Assembly: GCA_027296025.1 (NCBI GenBank)
Contig: JAPUJU010000214.1
Span: 1-6,585 of the forward strand
Origin: a bacterium
GTDB lineage: Bacteria; Krumholzibacteriota; Krumholzibacteriia; WVZY01
Direction: 5' to 3'
DNA length: 6,585 nucleotides
How positions within the stretch are numbered: position 1 is the first letter of the stretch; every line of letters starts with the position of its first letter. Shown here in pieces: positions 1-6,471 of the stretch. The position numbers and the translations under genes are program-made. The notes below the pieces were generated by a model. That model searched no databases and was not told the origin of the DNA. It worked only from the letters and a program-made list of their open reading frames with translations.

Positions 1-357
1 ATGGTCTCCCCGAGTGAAAGCGCAAGAACGCTCTCCCGCGACCTCCGTGCCAACCGCGTCATCGTTCTTCATCTCGACGGCGATATGTTCACCGGTGGCG
101 CGACCGTCCCCTTTCTCGGCAGACAGATCGCCGTACCGAAAGGACCCGCCCGCCTGTCCCGCATGATGGGCTCACCGATTGGATTCGCGTACTCTCGCCG
201 AAGACGGGATCGCCGGCTCGATGTGTTCATCGAGCCACCGATGTCCCCCGTCTCGAGCGCGGATGAGGAACTCGACGTCACGAGGACACTTGTCGAGCGC
301 GTCGAAAAATGTATTGCGGAAGCACCGCACCAGTGGTGTATCTTTCGAAAGCTCTAG
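1..357 (+). CDS. LpxL/HtrB/PatA-type lipid acyltransferase, C-terminal part (5' end outside window)
   Basis: The frame is open from the first base and ends at TAG 355-357. The ATG at position 1 is probably an internal codon, because the reading starts well inside a known fold. Family features visible: GGATVPFLGR (residues 32-41), PKGPARLS (46-53), the strand ending in IEPP (77-80), and a closing APHQWCIF (108-115) that matches the HPEQW-x-x-F ending of lysophospholipid/lauroyl acyltransferases. The catalytic HX4D motif lies upstream of the window, so activity cannot be judged. Such enzymes attach fatty acyl chains to lipid A, phosphatidylinositol mannosides or related glycolipids at the inner membrane. 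The glycosyltransferase gene follows after 14 nt, so the two are probably co-transcribed. The pairing with a PimA-like enzyme leaves open whether the acceptor is lipid A or another glycolipid. The family assignment is good; the substrate is unknown. Confidence 0.85.
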   Translation: MVSPSESARTLSRDLRANRVIVLHLDGDMFTGGATVPFLGRQIAVPKGPARLSRMMGSPIGFAYSRRRRDRRLDVFIEPPMSPVSSADEELDVTRTLVERVEKCIAEAPHQWCIFRKL

Positions 358-371
358 AGCGCGGCAAAGAC

Positions 372-1538
372 ATGAGAATTGTGATCGTTACGCAATCCTA
401 CTACCCACGCCCCGGTGGTGTGACTGAGCACGTTCACCACAGCGCGACGGAATTGAGACGCCGCGGTCACCGGGTAACCGTGCTTACATCCAATTTCGGC
501 GGGGAAGAGTCTTCTTTCGAAGACGTCATCCGCGTGGGCAGAAACATTCTCGTTCCTGTCAACAGCGCGTGGGGCAACATGACGACCGGAGTGAACCTGA
601 GCCTGCAGCTCCGCCGTATTTTCGATTCCATTCGGCCGGACGTGATTCACGCACACTGCCCGCTCGCACCGACGCTGCCGCTGCTGTCGTTGAAAGATGC
701 CCCGGAAAGTGCCCGTGTGATCGGGACCTTTCATATGGCCGCGCAATCCAACCTGGGTTACGCCATCTTTCGGCCCGTTCTCGAGCACTTCGCGAAGCGA
801 ATCGACACCCGGATCGCCGTATCGCAGACGGCGGTCGATCTCGCCAATGCGTATTTTCCGGGCGACTACACGATCGTGCCGAACGGCGTGGATTGTTCCC
901 GGTTCCGGCCCGATCTGAAACCAATTCCCGAGTTTGTCGACGACGCGTTCAACGTCGTTTTTGTCGGCCGCCTCGACAGACGCAAAGGTTTGAAATACCT
1001 TTGTCGTGCGATGAACATTGCCTGCAAAAAAACGCGCCGTCGCCTGCGTCTCATCGTCGTCGGCGAAGACAGCCTCCGGCGGCACATGCTTCCCCGCCTC
1101 TCTTCGAGGATCGAGCTGGTGTTCACGGGTGTTGTGGACTACGACACTTTGCCGCGCTACTACGTGACCGGCGACGTCTTCTGTTCTCCGGCGACGGAGA
1201 GGGAGAGTTTTGGAATCGTTCTGTTGGAGGCGATGGCGTCGGGAACACCGCTTGTCGGCACGTCGATTCCGGGATACCTGACTCTGCTCAAACACCGTGA
1301 GAATGCTCTCGTCGTCCCGCCCCGAAACCCGGTTGCACTGGCCTCGTCGATTGTCGAGCTCGTCGAGGACGACAGCCTGCGCTGGAGGTTGCGCCAGAAC
1401 GCTCTCAAATTCGCCGGGAACTATCGGTGGGACCGGATCGTGGATACCCTCGAACAGATCTACCAGTCCGGACACAGGATCCTGACCGCTCCCGAGAGAA
1501 CGGCCAACGAGCGGTCGTCGACCGTCGCGACGAGCTAG
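372..1538 (+). CDS. GT4-family glycosyltransferase, PimA-like (GT-B fold)
   Basis: A 388-residue retaining glycosyltransferase with two Rossmann-like halves. It probably transfers a sugar from a nucleotide-sugar donor to a lipid or saccharide acceptor at the cytoplasmic membrane face. Visible motifs: PGGVTEH (14-20, the N-terminal glycine loop), HAH (93-95), TFHM (119-122), PNGVD (170-174), VGRLDRRKGL (198-207, with donor-phosphate-binding Arg200 and Lys205), and ESFGIVLLE (278-286), the E-x7-E motif of the family. Length is normal for GT4 and the frame is intact. An upstream in-frame ATG at 309 would overlap the acyltransferase gene and add 21 residues unlike the family. The start at 372 is preferred because MRIVIVTQSYYPRPGG is the canonical first strand and glycine loop, although the ribosome-binding site there is weak. 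The stop is 1 nt before the MFS start, so translation is probably coupled. The motif layout resembles mannosyltransferase PimA, but the sugar and acceptor cannot be read from sequence. The C-terminal 20 residues are a polar tail without family similarity. Confidence 0.9.
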   Translation: MRIVIVTQSYYPRPGGVTEHVHHSATELRRRGHRVTVLTSNFGGEESSFEDVIRVGRNILVPVNSAWGNMTTGVNLSLQLRRIFDSIRPDVIHAHCPLAPTLPLLSLKDAPESARVIGTFHMAAQSNLGYAIFRPVLEHFAKRIDTRIAVSQTAVDLANAYFPGDYTIVPNGVDCSRFRPDLKPIPEFVDDAFNVVFVGRLDRRKGLKYLCRAMNIACKKTRRRLRLIVVGEDSLRRHMLPRLSSRIELVFTGVVDYDTLPRYYVTGDVFCSPATERESFGIVLLEAMASGTPLVGTSIPGYLTLLKHRENALVVPPRNPVALASSIVELVEDDSLRWRLRQNALKFAGNYRWDRIVDTLEQIYQSGHRILTAPERTANERSSTVATS

Positions 1539-1539
1539 G

Positions 1540-2814
1540 GTGGCTGGGCCTTCCGTTTCCAACGGTGCTGTGGTACCCGGCACTTTCCGCTCACTTACGC
1601 TTGTCCGCATCTGTTTTTTTTGTTTTACGATTGCACAGATCATCTCCATTTTCGGCGACCGGCTCCACCAGTTTGCCGTCGTTGGCATGATCGGAAGGGT
1701 CGCGCCCGGATCGAGCGTCGAGCTGTTAACGTTCGTTGCGTTTACCCATCTGCCTGTTCTTCTCCTCGCGCCGATCTTCGGCAGCTTGATCGACCGCTGG
1801 AACCGCGTCACCGTTCTCGTCCTCGTGGATATTCTGCGCGGAGGTATCGTGCTGCTTGTCCCGACGATCTACTACTTTATGGGAAACCTGTACGCGTTCT
1901 ATGTCCCCGTCCTTTTCCTTTCACTTGCGAACATGTTGTTTTCGCCCGCGAAGTCCGCCGCAATTCCGGAGTACTTCCACGGTTTGAGGCTCCTGAACAT
2001 CAACGCAATCCTGTGGGGACTCGGGGTCGTCGGTACGCTCGGCGGATTTCTTCTCGGAGGCTGGTTGTTCGACTATCGGGAGTGGGCGTGGGGGTTCTAC
2101 GTCGACGGGATCAGTTATCTCGTGTCGGCGGTTTTCATACTGCCCCTGTTTCTGCTCCGGCCCCGCCGCACTGATCCTGACCTCGAGGCCGCTTCACCGA
2201 AAGCCCCCGTCTTCAGAAGCCTTTTCCGGTCTATTCGCGAGGGGCTCGCGGTCGTGCGCGGCGACCGGCGAATCGCCTCCTGTCTTACCACTCAAGCAGT
2301 TCTGTTCGCCGCACTTGGTGTCCTGTACGCGGTTGGAATCGCGAGGATCCAGACGGTTTTCCCATCCGAAAAAACGATGTACCTCAGCGGCGTAGCAACA
2401 GCGGGAACTATTGGACTTCTCGTCGGCGCTGGACTGACATCGCTTCTCCGTCCACGATTCGAACCCGCACGAATGATCGCGGCGTCAACAACTATATTTG
2501 GCATGTCATGGATCGGAGTCGGTTTGACACAACAACTCATACCGATGATGCTGTGGACACTTGCCATGGGCTTTTCGATTTCACCCGTTTTTGTTCTCAC
2601 CGAGACGTTGCTGCAGTCAAACATTCCGATCGAATTTCGCGGTCGCGTGTTTTCGACCCGCGAGGTCGTGACCAAGATCGCCTTCCTGACGGCCACCGCC
2701 GTCGCGACAGTGGCGACGGGTTTCCTTCCTAAGGCGACGATACTGATAGCGGTAGGCGTGCTTCTTGCAGTATTGGGTCTTGTCTTGAACAGTAAGAAAG
2801 TCCTTACCGTTTAG
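1540..2814 (+). CDS. MFS transporter (MFS_3 / EntS-like), 12 predicted membrane helices
   Basis: A 424-residue permease of the major facilitator superfamily in the inner membrane. Hydrophobic segments lie at about 20-45, 61-82, 91-112, 116-135, 155-176, 186-207, 247-270, 282-303, 309-331, 335-356, 374-394 and 398-416, split by a charged cytoplasmic loop at about 207-240. The motif-A loop between helices 2 and 3 is GSLIDRWNR (81-89). FSPAKSAAIPEYF (134-146) and FRGRVFSTREV (366-376) are typical of the MFS_3 group, which includes enterobactin exporter EntS and many drug or lipid exporters. The start is GTG, 1 nt after the upstream TAG; the next plausible start is GTG at 1570, which lacks a better ribosome-binding site. 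An eight-T run at 1614-1621 lies in the first helix. The operon position suggests export of a product of the lipid/saccharide genes, but the substrate is not deducible and a general efflux role is equally possible. Confidence 0.88.
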   Translation: MAGPSVSNGAVVPGTFRSLTLVRICFFCFTIAQIISIFGDRLHQFAVVGMIGRVAPGSSVELLTFVAFTHLPVLLLAPIFGSLIDRWNRVTVLVLVDILRGGIVLLVPTIYYFMGNLYAFYVPVLFLSLANMLFSPAKSAAIPEYFHGLRLLNINAILWGLGVVGTLGGFLLGGWLFDYREWAWGFYVDGISYLVSAVFILPLFLLRPRRTDPDLEAASPKAPVFRSLFRSIREGLAVVRGDRRIASCLTTQAVLFAALGVLYAVGIARIQTVFPSEKTMYLSGVATAGTIGLLVGAGLTSLLRPRFEPARMIAASTTIFGMSWIGVGLTQQLIPMMLWTLAMGFSISPVFVLTETLLQSNIPIEFRGRVFSTREVVTKIAFLTATAVATVATGFLPKATILIAVGVLLAVLGLVLNSKKVLTV

Positions 2815-2842
2815 TGTTGTTCCCGATGACGGTGGTCTACTA

Positions 2843-3283
2843 ATGAAAATTATTGAAAAAATGCTCACGGAGATGTTCGCCCGTCTCCTGAATATCCAAC
2901 CGAGCGCGCAGGTTCTGGAGAAACTTGTTCCGGTCATCGAGGGTGTTTCGCAGAAGATCGATGGGACACTGGACCTCGACACGGTGCAGGGACAGAACAC
3001 TTTTCGCGCGTTGATCTGCAGCATGATTGCGCACGGCTGGGGACTCGGAATGCACCCCGACAACAACCCGGAAAAGAACATCGAAGGCAAAGAAGTGGAA
3101 GTCAAAGTCTGCAAGGACATTCTTGTTCCGATGGACACGCTGAAGGCAATCCGTTACGTCAAGAAGGACGAGTACGGTCGCGTACGGAAAGCGCTGTTCG
3201 AACCGGATCAGAACGCGCGCATCTGGACCCAGATTGACGACATCCTGACGACCATCGTCAAAGACAAGTGGCAGGACGACTAG
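2843..3283 (+). CDS. Uncharacterised 146-residue soluble protein
   Basis: I do not recognise this protein. It is Lys/Asp/Glu-rich with no signal peptide, membrane segment or known catalytic motif. The N-terminal half (about 1-65) is predicted helical: an amphipathic start MKIIEKMLTEMFARLL, then a helix around EKLVPVIEGVSQKID. It is followed by a Gly/His segment, MIAHGWGLGMHPD (61-73). The middle (83-120) alternates hydrophobic and charged residues like beta strands (EVEVKVCKDILVPM, then YVKKDEYGRVRKALFEP), and a short helix (about 124-142) ends the chain. Cysteines at 59 and 90 do not form a metal motif. The start at 2843 has a GGTGG element 7 nt upstream; Met7 and Met11 are possible alternatives. 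It lies 28 nt after the MFS gene with no terminator between, and a strong terminator follows, so it is probably the last gene of the operon. That it is a real gene is supported by the clean frame, balanced composition and flanking signals. Confidence 0.75.
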   Translation: MKIIEKMLTEMFARLLNIQPSAQVLEKLVPVIEGVSQKIDGTLDLDTVQGQNTFRALICSMIAHGWGLGMHPDNNPEKNIEGKEVEVKVCKDILVPMDTLKAIRYVKKDEYGRVRKALFEPDQNARIWTQIDDILTTIVKDKWQDD

Positions 3284-3312
3284 CGCCGTCTTCGTCTTCC
3301 ATATCAAAGGGG

Positions 3313-3346
3313 AAAAGCCCCGGCGAAAACACCGCCGGGGCTTTTT
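3313..3346. terminator. Rho-independent terminator, probably bidirectional
   Basis: A perfect 13-bp inverted repeat (3313-3325 AAAAGCCCCGGCG with 3333-3345) encloses a 7-nt loop. On the + strand the stem runs into TTTTT (3342-3346), about 30 nt after the 146-residue protein's stop. Read on the - strand, the same hairpin ends in TTTT followed by C, and lies about 86 nt past the stop of the zinc-ribbon gene. It therefore probably separates the two convergent transcription units, more strongly on the + strand. Confidence 0.92.
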
Positions 3347-3431
3347 CCTGTGTTTACAGTTGCACCGTGACCGCAACACAAGCATTCGATGCGCTCACCC
3401 GTCGGAGTTCGAAGTTGTCAGTCGGGAGTAG

Positions 3432-3986
3432 TTAGAAAACCTGCTGACCGTCGGCCAGGATCTCGTTCAGTGCGTCTTTAAAGTAGTTTGTCGACTTGGC
3501 GAGTTCCTCTCCGACTTTTTCCTTGTAGAGTTCCCACGACTTCTTGATCTCGTCGCTGAGGACCGCCATCAAACGACCATCGATGAGTGCCTGATCGCGT
3601 TTTTCTTTGTTATACATGACGATGTCTGAAACGAGAACACGCGCGAGCCGCTGGGCCCGGGCGTCTGCACGTTCCGTCTTGCTTAACTTCTTCCGTTTTG
3701 GGGCGGGCTTTGCCTCAGCTACCGTCGGCTCGGCAGCTTGCGGTGAAGTATCGAGCGGGCTGTTCTCGAAAACGTCCGCGGCAGGCGTCGCCTCGGCGGC
3801 CTGCGGAGCCGCCGCAGGCGCAGGATCGATTGAGGGGGTCACCGCGGCAGGGACCGGTTCTGCGGGTTGCGTCACGAGTTGGAACACGGCGCGGCACTGC
3901 GGGCACCGTACTTTCATCGGGTCCGCCGGAATCTTGTCCTTCGGAAGAAAGTATTTAGCGGCGCATCCCTCGCACTGGATAATCAT
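3432..3986 (-). CDS. Zinc-ribbon (MJ0042-type) protein with Pro/Ala linker and helical C-terminal domain
   Basis: A 184-residue protein in three parts. Residues 1-38 form a zinc ribbon with C5-x2-C8 and C28-x2-C31; the intervening KYFLPKDKIP and MKVRCPQC are typical of MJ0042-family zinc fingers. Residues 39-100 are a low-complexity Pro/Ala/Glu linker with a near-repeat, PQAAEATPA (61-69) and PQAAEPTVA (82-90), ending in a basic patch PKRKK (96-100). Residues 105-184 form a charged, helical domain with the core ARVLVSDIVMYNKEK (115-129). From memory, this tail recurs in zinc-ribbon proteins of deltaproteobacteria and myxobacteria; its function is unknown to me. No membrane segment or signal peptide is seen, so it is presumably cytoplasmic, perhaps binding nucleic acid or protein. 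The start at 3986 is chosen because the zinc ribbon begins there and a strong Shine-Dalgarno precedes it. An in-frame GTG at 4133, directly after the recG stop, would add 49 residues without family character. It lies 147 nt downstream of recG in the same direction and may share its transcript. Confidence 0.85.
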   Translation of the reverse strand: MIIQCEGCAAKYFLPKDKIPADPMKVRCPQCRAVFQLVTQPAEPVPAAVTPSIDPAPAAAPQAAEATPAADVFENSPLDTSPQAAEPTVAEAKPAPKRKKLSKTERADARAQRLARVLVSDIVMYNKEKRDQALIDGRLMAVLSDEIKKSWELYKEKVGEELAKSTNYFKDALNEILADGQQVF

Positions 3987-3993
3987 GTGAGTC

Positions 3994-4001
3994 TTCCCCT
4001 C
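3994..4001 (-). promoter_or_regulatory. Ribosome-binding site deciding the zinc-ribbon protein start
   Basis: Read on the - strand this is GAGGGGAA, 7 nt before the ATG at 3986-3984. It is the strongest Shine-Dalgarno in this stretch, and it supports the short 184-residue form over the extended frame beginning at 4133. Confidence 0.8.
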
Positions 4002-4133
4002 GAGGTCCGTGGGGGCCGTCGCCCCGCTCGATCGAAAATGCATAATCGGTTCCAACAATCGCCATATGGAGCGGCCGCAAACGTGCCTTCCGCGCCATCC
4101 CATGCAACTATTACGCCAAAATAAGCGCGCCAC

Positions 4134-6230
4134 CTATCCGACTACCGGCCCTCCCCCCGACATCCCTTTTTCCTCGAGATGCCGCCGGCAAGGTGCGCCT
4201 TCCGGCCCCTTCAGGTGGGGATCCCGTTCGATGAGCGATTTGACGCAGTCTCGCACTGTTTCAACTATCTTGTGGTCACGTAGCGGGTTAGCAAGTTTCA
4301 GGCCCGGAACACCGTGCTGACGGTTCCCGAGGAACTCGCCGGGCCCCCGGATTCTCAAATCCTCCTCGGCAATCTTGAAACCGTCGGAAACCTGGGTCAT
4401 GACCCGGAGTCGATCTCTGGCAATATGCGGCACCTCTTCACCCACGAGGAGGAAGCAGAAGCCCGACTCACCTCCTCGCCCGACCCGGCCTCGCAGCTGG
4501 TGAAGCTGTGACAATCCGAAGCGCTCGGGGTGATGGACAACCATGATCGTTGCCTCCGGCACATGAACACCGACTTCGACAACCGTCGTCGAGACGAGAA
4601 GCTTTACGTCGCCGGTGCTGAACTGAGTCATCACCCGATCCTTGTCTGCGAACGACATACGCCCGTGCAGGAGGCCGATACCAATGTCGCTGAACATGCC
4701 CTTCGAAAGCTCCTCGTGGGCAGACGTGGCCGCTTCGAGGTCCTGTTTTTCCGTCTCTTCGATCGCGGGATACAGAAAATACGCGCGGTGTCCCTTTTCG
4801 ATTTCCGCCCGAACGAACCGGTACATCGCTTCCCGCTTCCCGGGAGTCACCATCCGGGTTTTTACGGGCAGTCGGCCGGACGGCATCTCATCGATCACCG
4901 ACAGGTCGAGGTCGGCGTAGGCAGTTAGCGCAAGCGTACGTGGAATCGGAGTCGCCGTCATGACGAGCAGGTGTGGCCTCGCATCCTGGCCGAGAAGCGC
5001 CGCGCGCTGCCGCACCCCGAAACGGTGCTGCTCATCAATAATAACGAGACCGAGTTTCTTGAAGTGAACGTCGTCCTGGATGAGGGCATGCGTCCCGATC
5101 ACTACCTGTGTGGATCCATCCGCGATGCCGGCGTGAATACGGCGTTTGTCTGTCGCTTTCAACGATCCAATCAACAGTTCGAGGCGAATACCAACCTGGT
5201 CGAACAACGGCGAGAGCGTTCGCGCGTGCTGCATTGAGAGAATCTCGGTCGGGGCCATGAGCGCGGCCTGAAAGCCTGCCTCGACGGCGGATGCGAGGGT
5301 CGTTCCCGCAACGATCGTTTTTCCCGATCCGACGTCTCCCTGGAGCAGGCGGTTCATTCCCCGCGGATTTTGAAGGTCGGCGCGCATTTCATTCATTACG
5401 CGCTTCTGGGCTACGGTCAGCTCAAACGGAAGCGATTCTACAATCGCCTTTTCCATGTTGAAGTCGATATTGAACGACGGCCGGTCACCCTGGTTCAGTC
5501 TCGCCTCGCGCTGAAGTGAAAACACGAGTTGCATGAAAAACAATTCTTCATGTTTGAGTCGCTCGACGGCACGATCGAAACTCCCGCGGTTCGACGGGAA
5601 GTGAATTTCCTGCAGCGCATCGTAACGATCGGGCAGATCGGCGGAATCGAGCAGACTCTCCGGCAGATTTTCCGACACGGCGTCCCGGTAATTGTCCAGC
5701 GTACTGGCCACCAGCCCCCGGAGCCCTCGCTGGGAAACTCCTGAAGTGAGCGGGTACACCGGGACAATACGGCCGGTGTGAATCAGATCTTCATCGAACG
5801 ATTCACTCGCGATCTCGAACTCAGGGTTGACAACCTGGCGGGTACCCCGGAAGTGAGTCAACTCGCCGATCAGGATGAGTTCCGTGCCCGGCTTAAGGCG
5901 CCGAGCGAGATACGGCTGGTTGAACCATACAATCTGGACGACGCCGGTGTCGTCCCCAACAGCGGCAGTCACCATACCGCGGCGGCTGTGCATGCGGCGC
6001 TGCGCAATCGTGAGGAGCTGACCCGCAAAGCTGACTTCGGTTCCCGGCTGTAGTGAGCTGATTTTGCTGAGATTACGGCGATCGTAGTACGTGCGGGGAA
6101 AATGTGTCAACAGGTCTTCGACGGTTTCGACACCGAGCTTCTTGAAGCGCTCGGCCCTGGCAGGTCCGACACCCTTGAGGTACTGGCAGAAATCGGCCAG
6201 CGAACCTCTCCCTTTTTTCACTTCGGCCAC
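4134..6230 (-). CDS. recG: ATP-dependent DNA helicase RecG
   Basis: A 698-residue superfamily-2 helicase that reverses stalled replication forks and branch-migrates Holliday junctions and D/R-loops in the cytoplasm. Regions in order: a helix-hairpin-helix-like segment YLKGVGPARAERF (17-29); the OB-fold wedge domain (about 60-165) that splits the fork; Walker A GDVGSGKT (298-305); motif Ia APTEIL (326-331); Walker B DEQH (399-402); motif III TATPIPRT (425-432); motif VI QLRGRVGR (578-585); and the RecG-specific TRG segment at about 617-640 (key residues E622, E623, D624, R626, G629, G631, E632, G635, Q638, G640). All catalytic motifs are intact, and length matches E. coli RecG, without the long N-terminal extension of some deltaproteobacterial forms. 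The start is GTG at 6230, supported by GAGGAG 9 nt upstream and by alignment of the first 50 residues with other RecG proteins. The next gene on the same strand is the zinc-ribbon protein. Confidence 0.98.
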   Translation of the reverse strand: MAEVKKGRGSLADFCQYLKGVGPARAERFKKLGVETVEDLLTHFPRTYYDRRNLSKISSLQPGTEVSFAGQLLTIAQRRMHSRRGMVTAAVGDDTGVVQIVWFNQPYLARRLKPGTELILIGELTHFRGTRQVVNPEFEIASESFDEDLIHTGRIVPVYPLTSGVSQRGLRGLVASTLDNYRDAVSENLPESLLDSADLPDRYDALQEIHFPSNRGSFDRAVERLKHEELFFMQLVFSLQREARLNQGDRPSFNIDFNMEKAIVESLPFELTVAQKRVMNEMRADLQNPRGMNRLLQGDVGSGKTIVAGTTLASAVEAGFQAALMAPTEILSMQHARTLSPLFDQVGIRLELLIGSLKATDKRRIHAGIADGSTQVVIGTHALIQDDVHFKKLGLVIIDEQHRFGVRQRAALLGQDARPHLLVMTATPIPRTLALTAYADLDLSVIDEMPSGRLPVKTRMVTPGKREAMYRFVRAEIEKGHRAYFLYPAIEETEKQDLEAATSAHEELSKGMFSDIGIGLLHGRMSFADKDRVMTQFSTGDVKLLVSTTVVEVGVHVPEATIMVVHHPERFGLSQLHQLRGRVGRGGESGFCFLLVGEEVPHIARDRLRVMTQVSDGFKIAEEDLRIRGPGEFLGNRQHGVPGLKLANPLRDHKIVETVRDCVKSLIERDPHLKGPEGAPCRRHLEEKGMSGGGPVVG

Positions 6231-6239
6231 CAGCTAAAA

Positions 6240-6245
6240 CTCCTC
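6240..6245 (-). promoter_or_regulatory. Ribosome-binding site of recG
   Basis: GAGGAG on the - strand, 9 nt before the GTG initiator. This near-perfect Shine-Dalgarno fixes the unusual GTG start; no in-frame ATG exists near it. Confidence 0.8.
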
Positions 6246-6316
6246 GTGAAATCCATCACAAAACGCTGCTATTACTATCTTAGTGGAAAATCTCTGCGCG
6301 GCATATACGAACATCC

Positions 6317-6344
6317 AGTTTATGCGCTTGAGAGAGTACGTCAA
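6317..6344 (-). promoter_or_regulatory. recG: Probable sigma70 promoter of recG
   Basis: On the - strand, TTGACG (6344-6339, 5 of 6 consensus) is separated by 16 nt from TAAACT (6322-6317, 4 of 6). This predicts a start near 6310 and a leader of about 80 nt ahead of the GTG. The location is right for recG, but such matches also arise by chance, so confidence is moderate. Confidence 0.5.
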
Positions 6345-6393
6345 TGAGCGCACCTAGTCGCTGGTCTTTTCTTGAAATAACGGGCCGGTTAAA

Positions 6394-6409
6394 CGCCGTG
6401 GGAACGGCG
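6394..6409. repeat. Short perfect inverted repeat with GNRA tetraloop
   Basis: CGCCGT (6394-6399) and ACGGCG (6404-6409) are perfect complements around GGGA. It lies between the divergent recG promoter and the + strand promoter, ending 27 nt before the -35 box of the latter. It could be an operator half-site pair or a stable RNA hairpin if transcribed. At 6 bp in G+C-rich DNA it could also be coincidental. Confidence 0.35.
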
Positions 6410-6436
6410 AGATCGGTCGGTGTCGTGCCCAATCTG

Positions 6437-6465
6437 TTGACACTTGGGGATAACGTAACTACACT
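6437..6465 (+). promoter_or_regulatory. Strong sigma70-type promoter driving the candidate small RNA
   Basis: A perfect -35 box TTGACA (6437-6442), an optimal 17-nt spacer (6443-6459) and a -10 box TACACT (6460-6465, 4 of 6 including the key T-A and final T). The predicted start is at about 6471-6473, exactly where the 5' arm of the closing stem of the following RNA begins. That agreement between two independent signals strengthens both. Confidence 0.75.
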
Positions 6466-6471
6466 AGTTAT

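Noticed and set aside
309..371. Upstream ATG giving a 21-residue N-terminal extension of the glycosyltransferase
   Set aside because: It would overlap the acyltransferase gene, and the added residues do not resemble GT4 N-termini. The family consensus begins at the ATG at 372.
354..1811. A 485-codon open frame on the - strand opposite the glycosyltransferase and MFS genes
   Set aside because: Its translation is Arg-rich with no family motifs, and it lies fully antisense to two well-supported genes. It is explained by codon bias of the G+C-rich + strand genes.
2840..3385. A 181-codon open frame on the - strand opposite the 146-residue protein
   Set aside because: It reads across the strong terminator hairpin, has Arg/Val-rich shadow composition and no recognisable motif; the + strand frame has the better start context and position.
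3799..3819. 8-bp inverted repeat (GCCTGCGG/CCGCAGGC, 5-nt loop) inside the zinc-ribbon gene
   Set aside because: It lies in the Ala/Pro linker, where repetitive GCN/CCN codons readily create such symmetry; no T tract follows and it is mid-gene.
6102..6347. An 81-codon + strand frame overlapping the recG start and leader
   Set aside because: Most of it is antisense to recG, it has no ribosome-binding site, and it overlaps the recG leader and promoter; it looks like a shadow frame.
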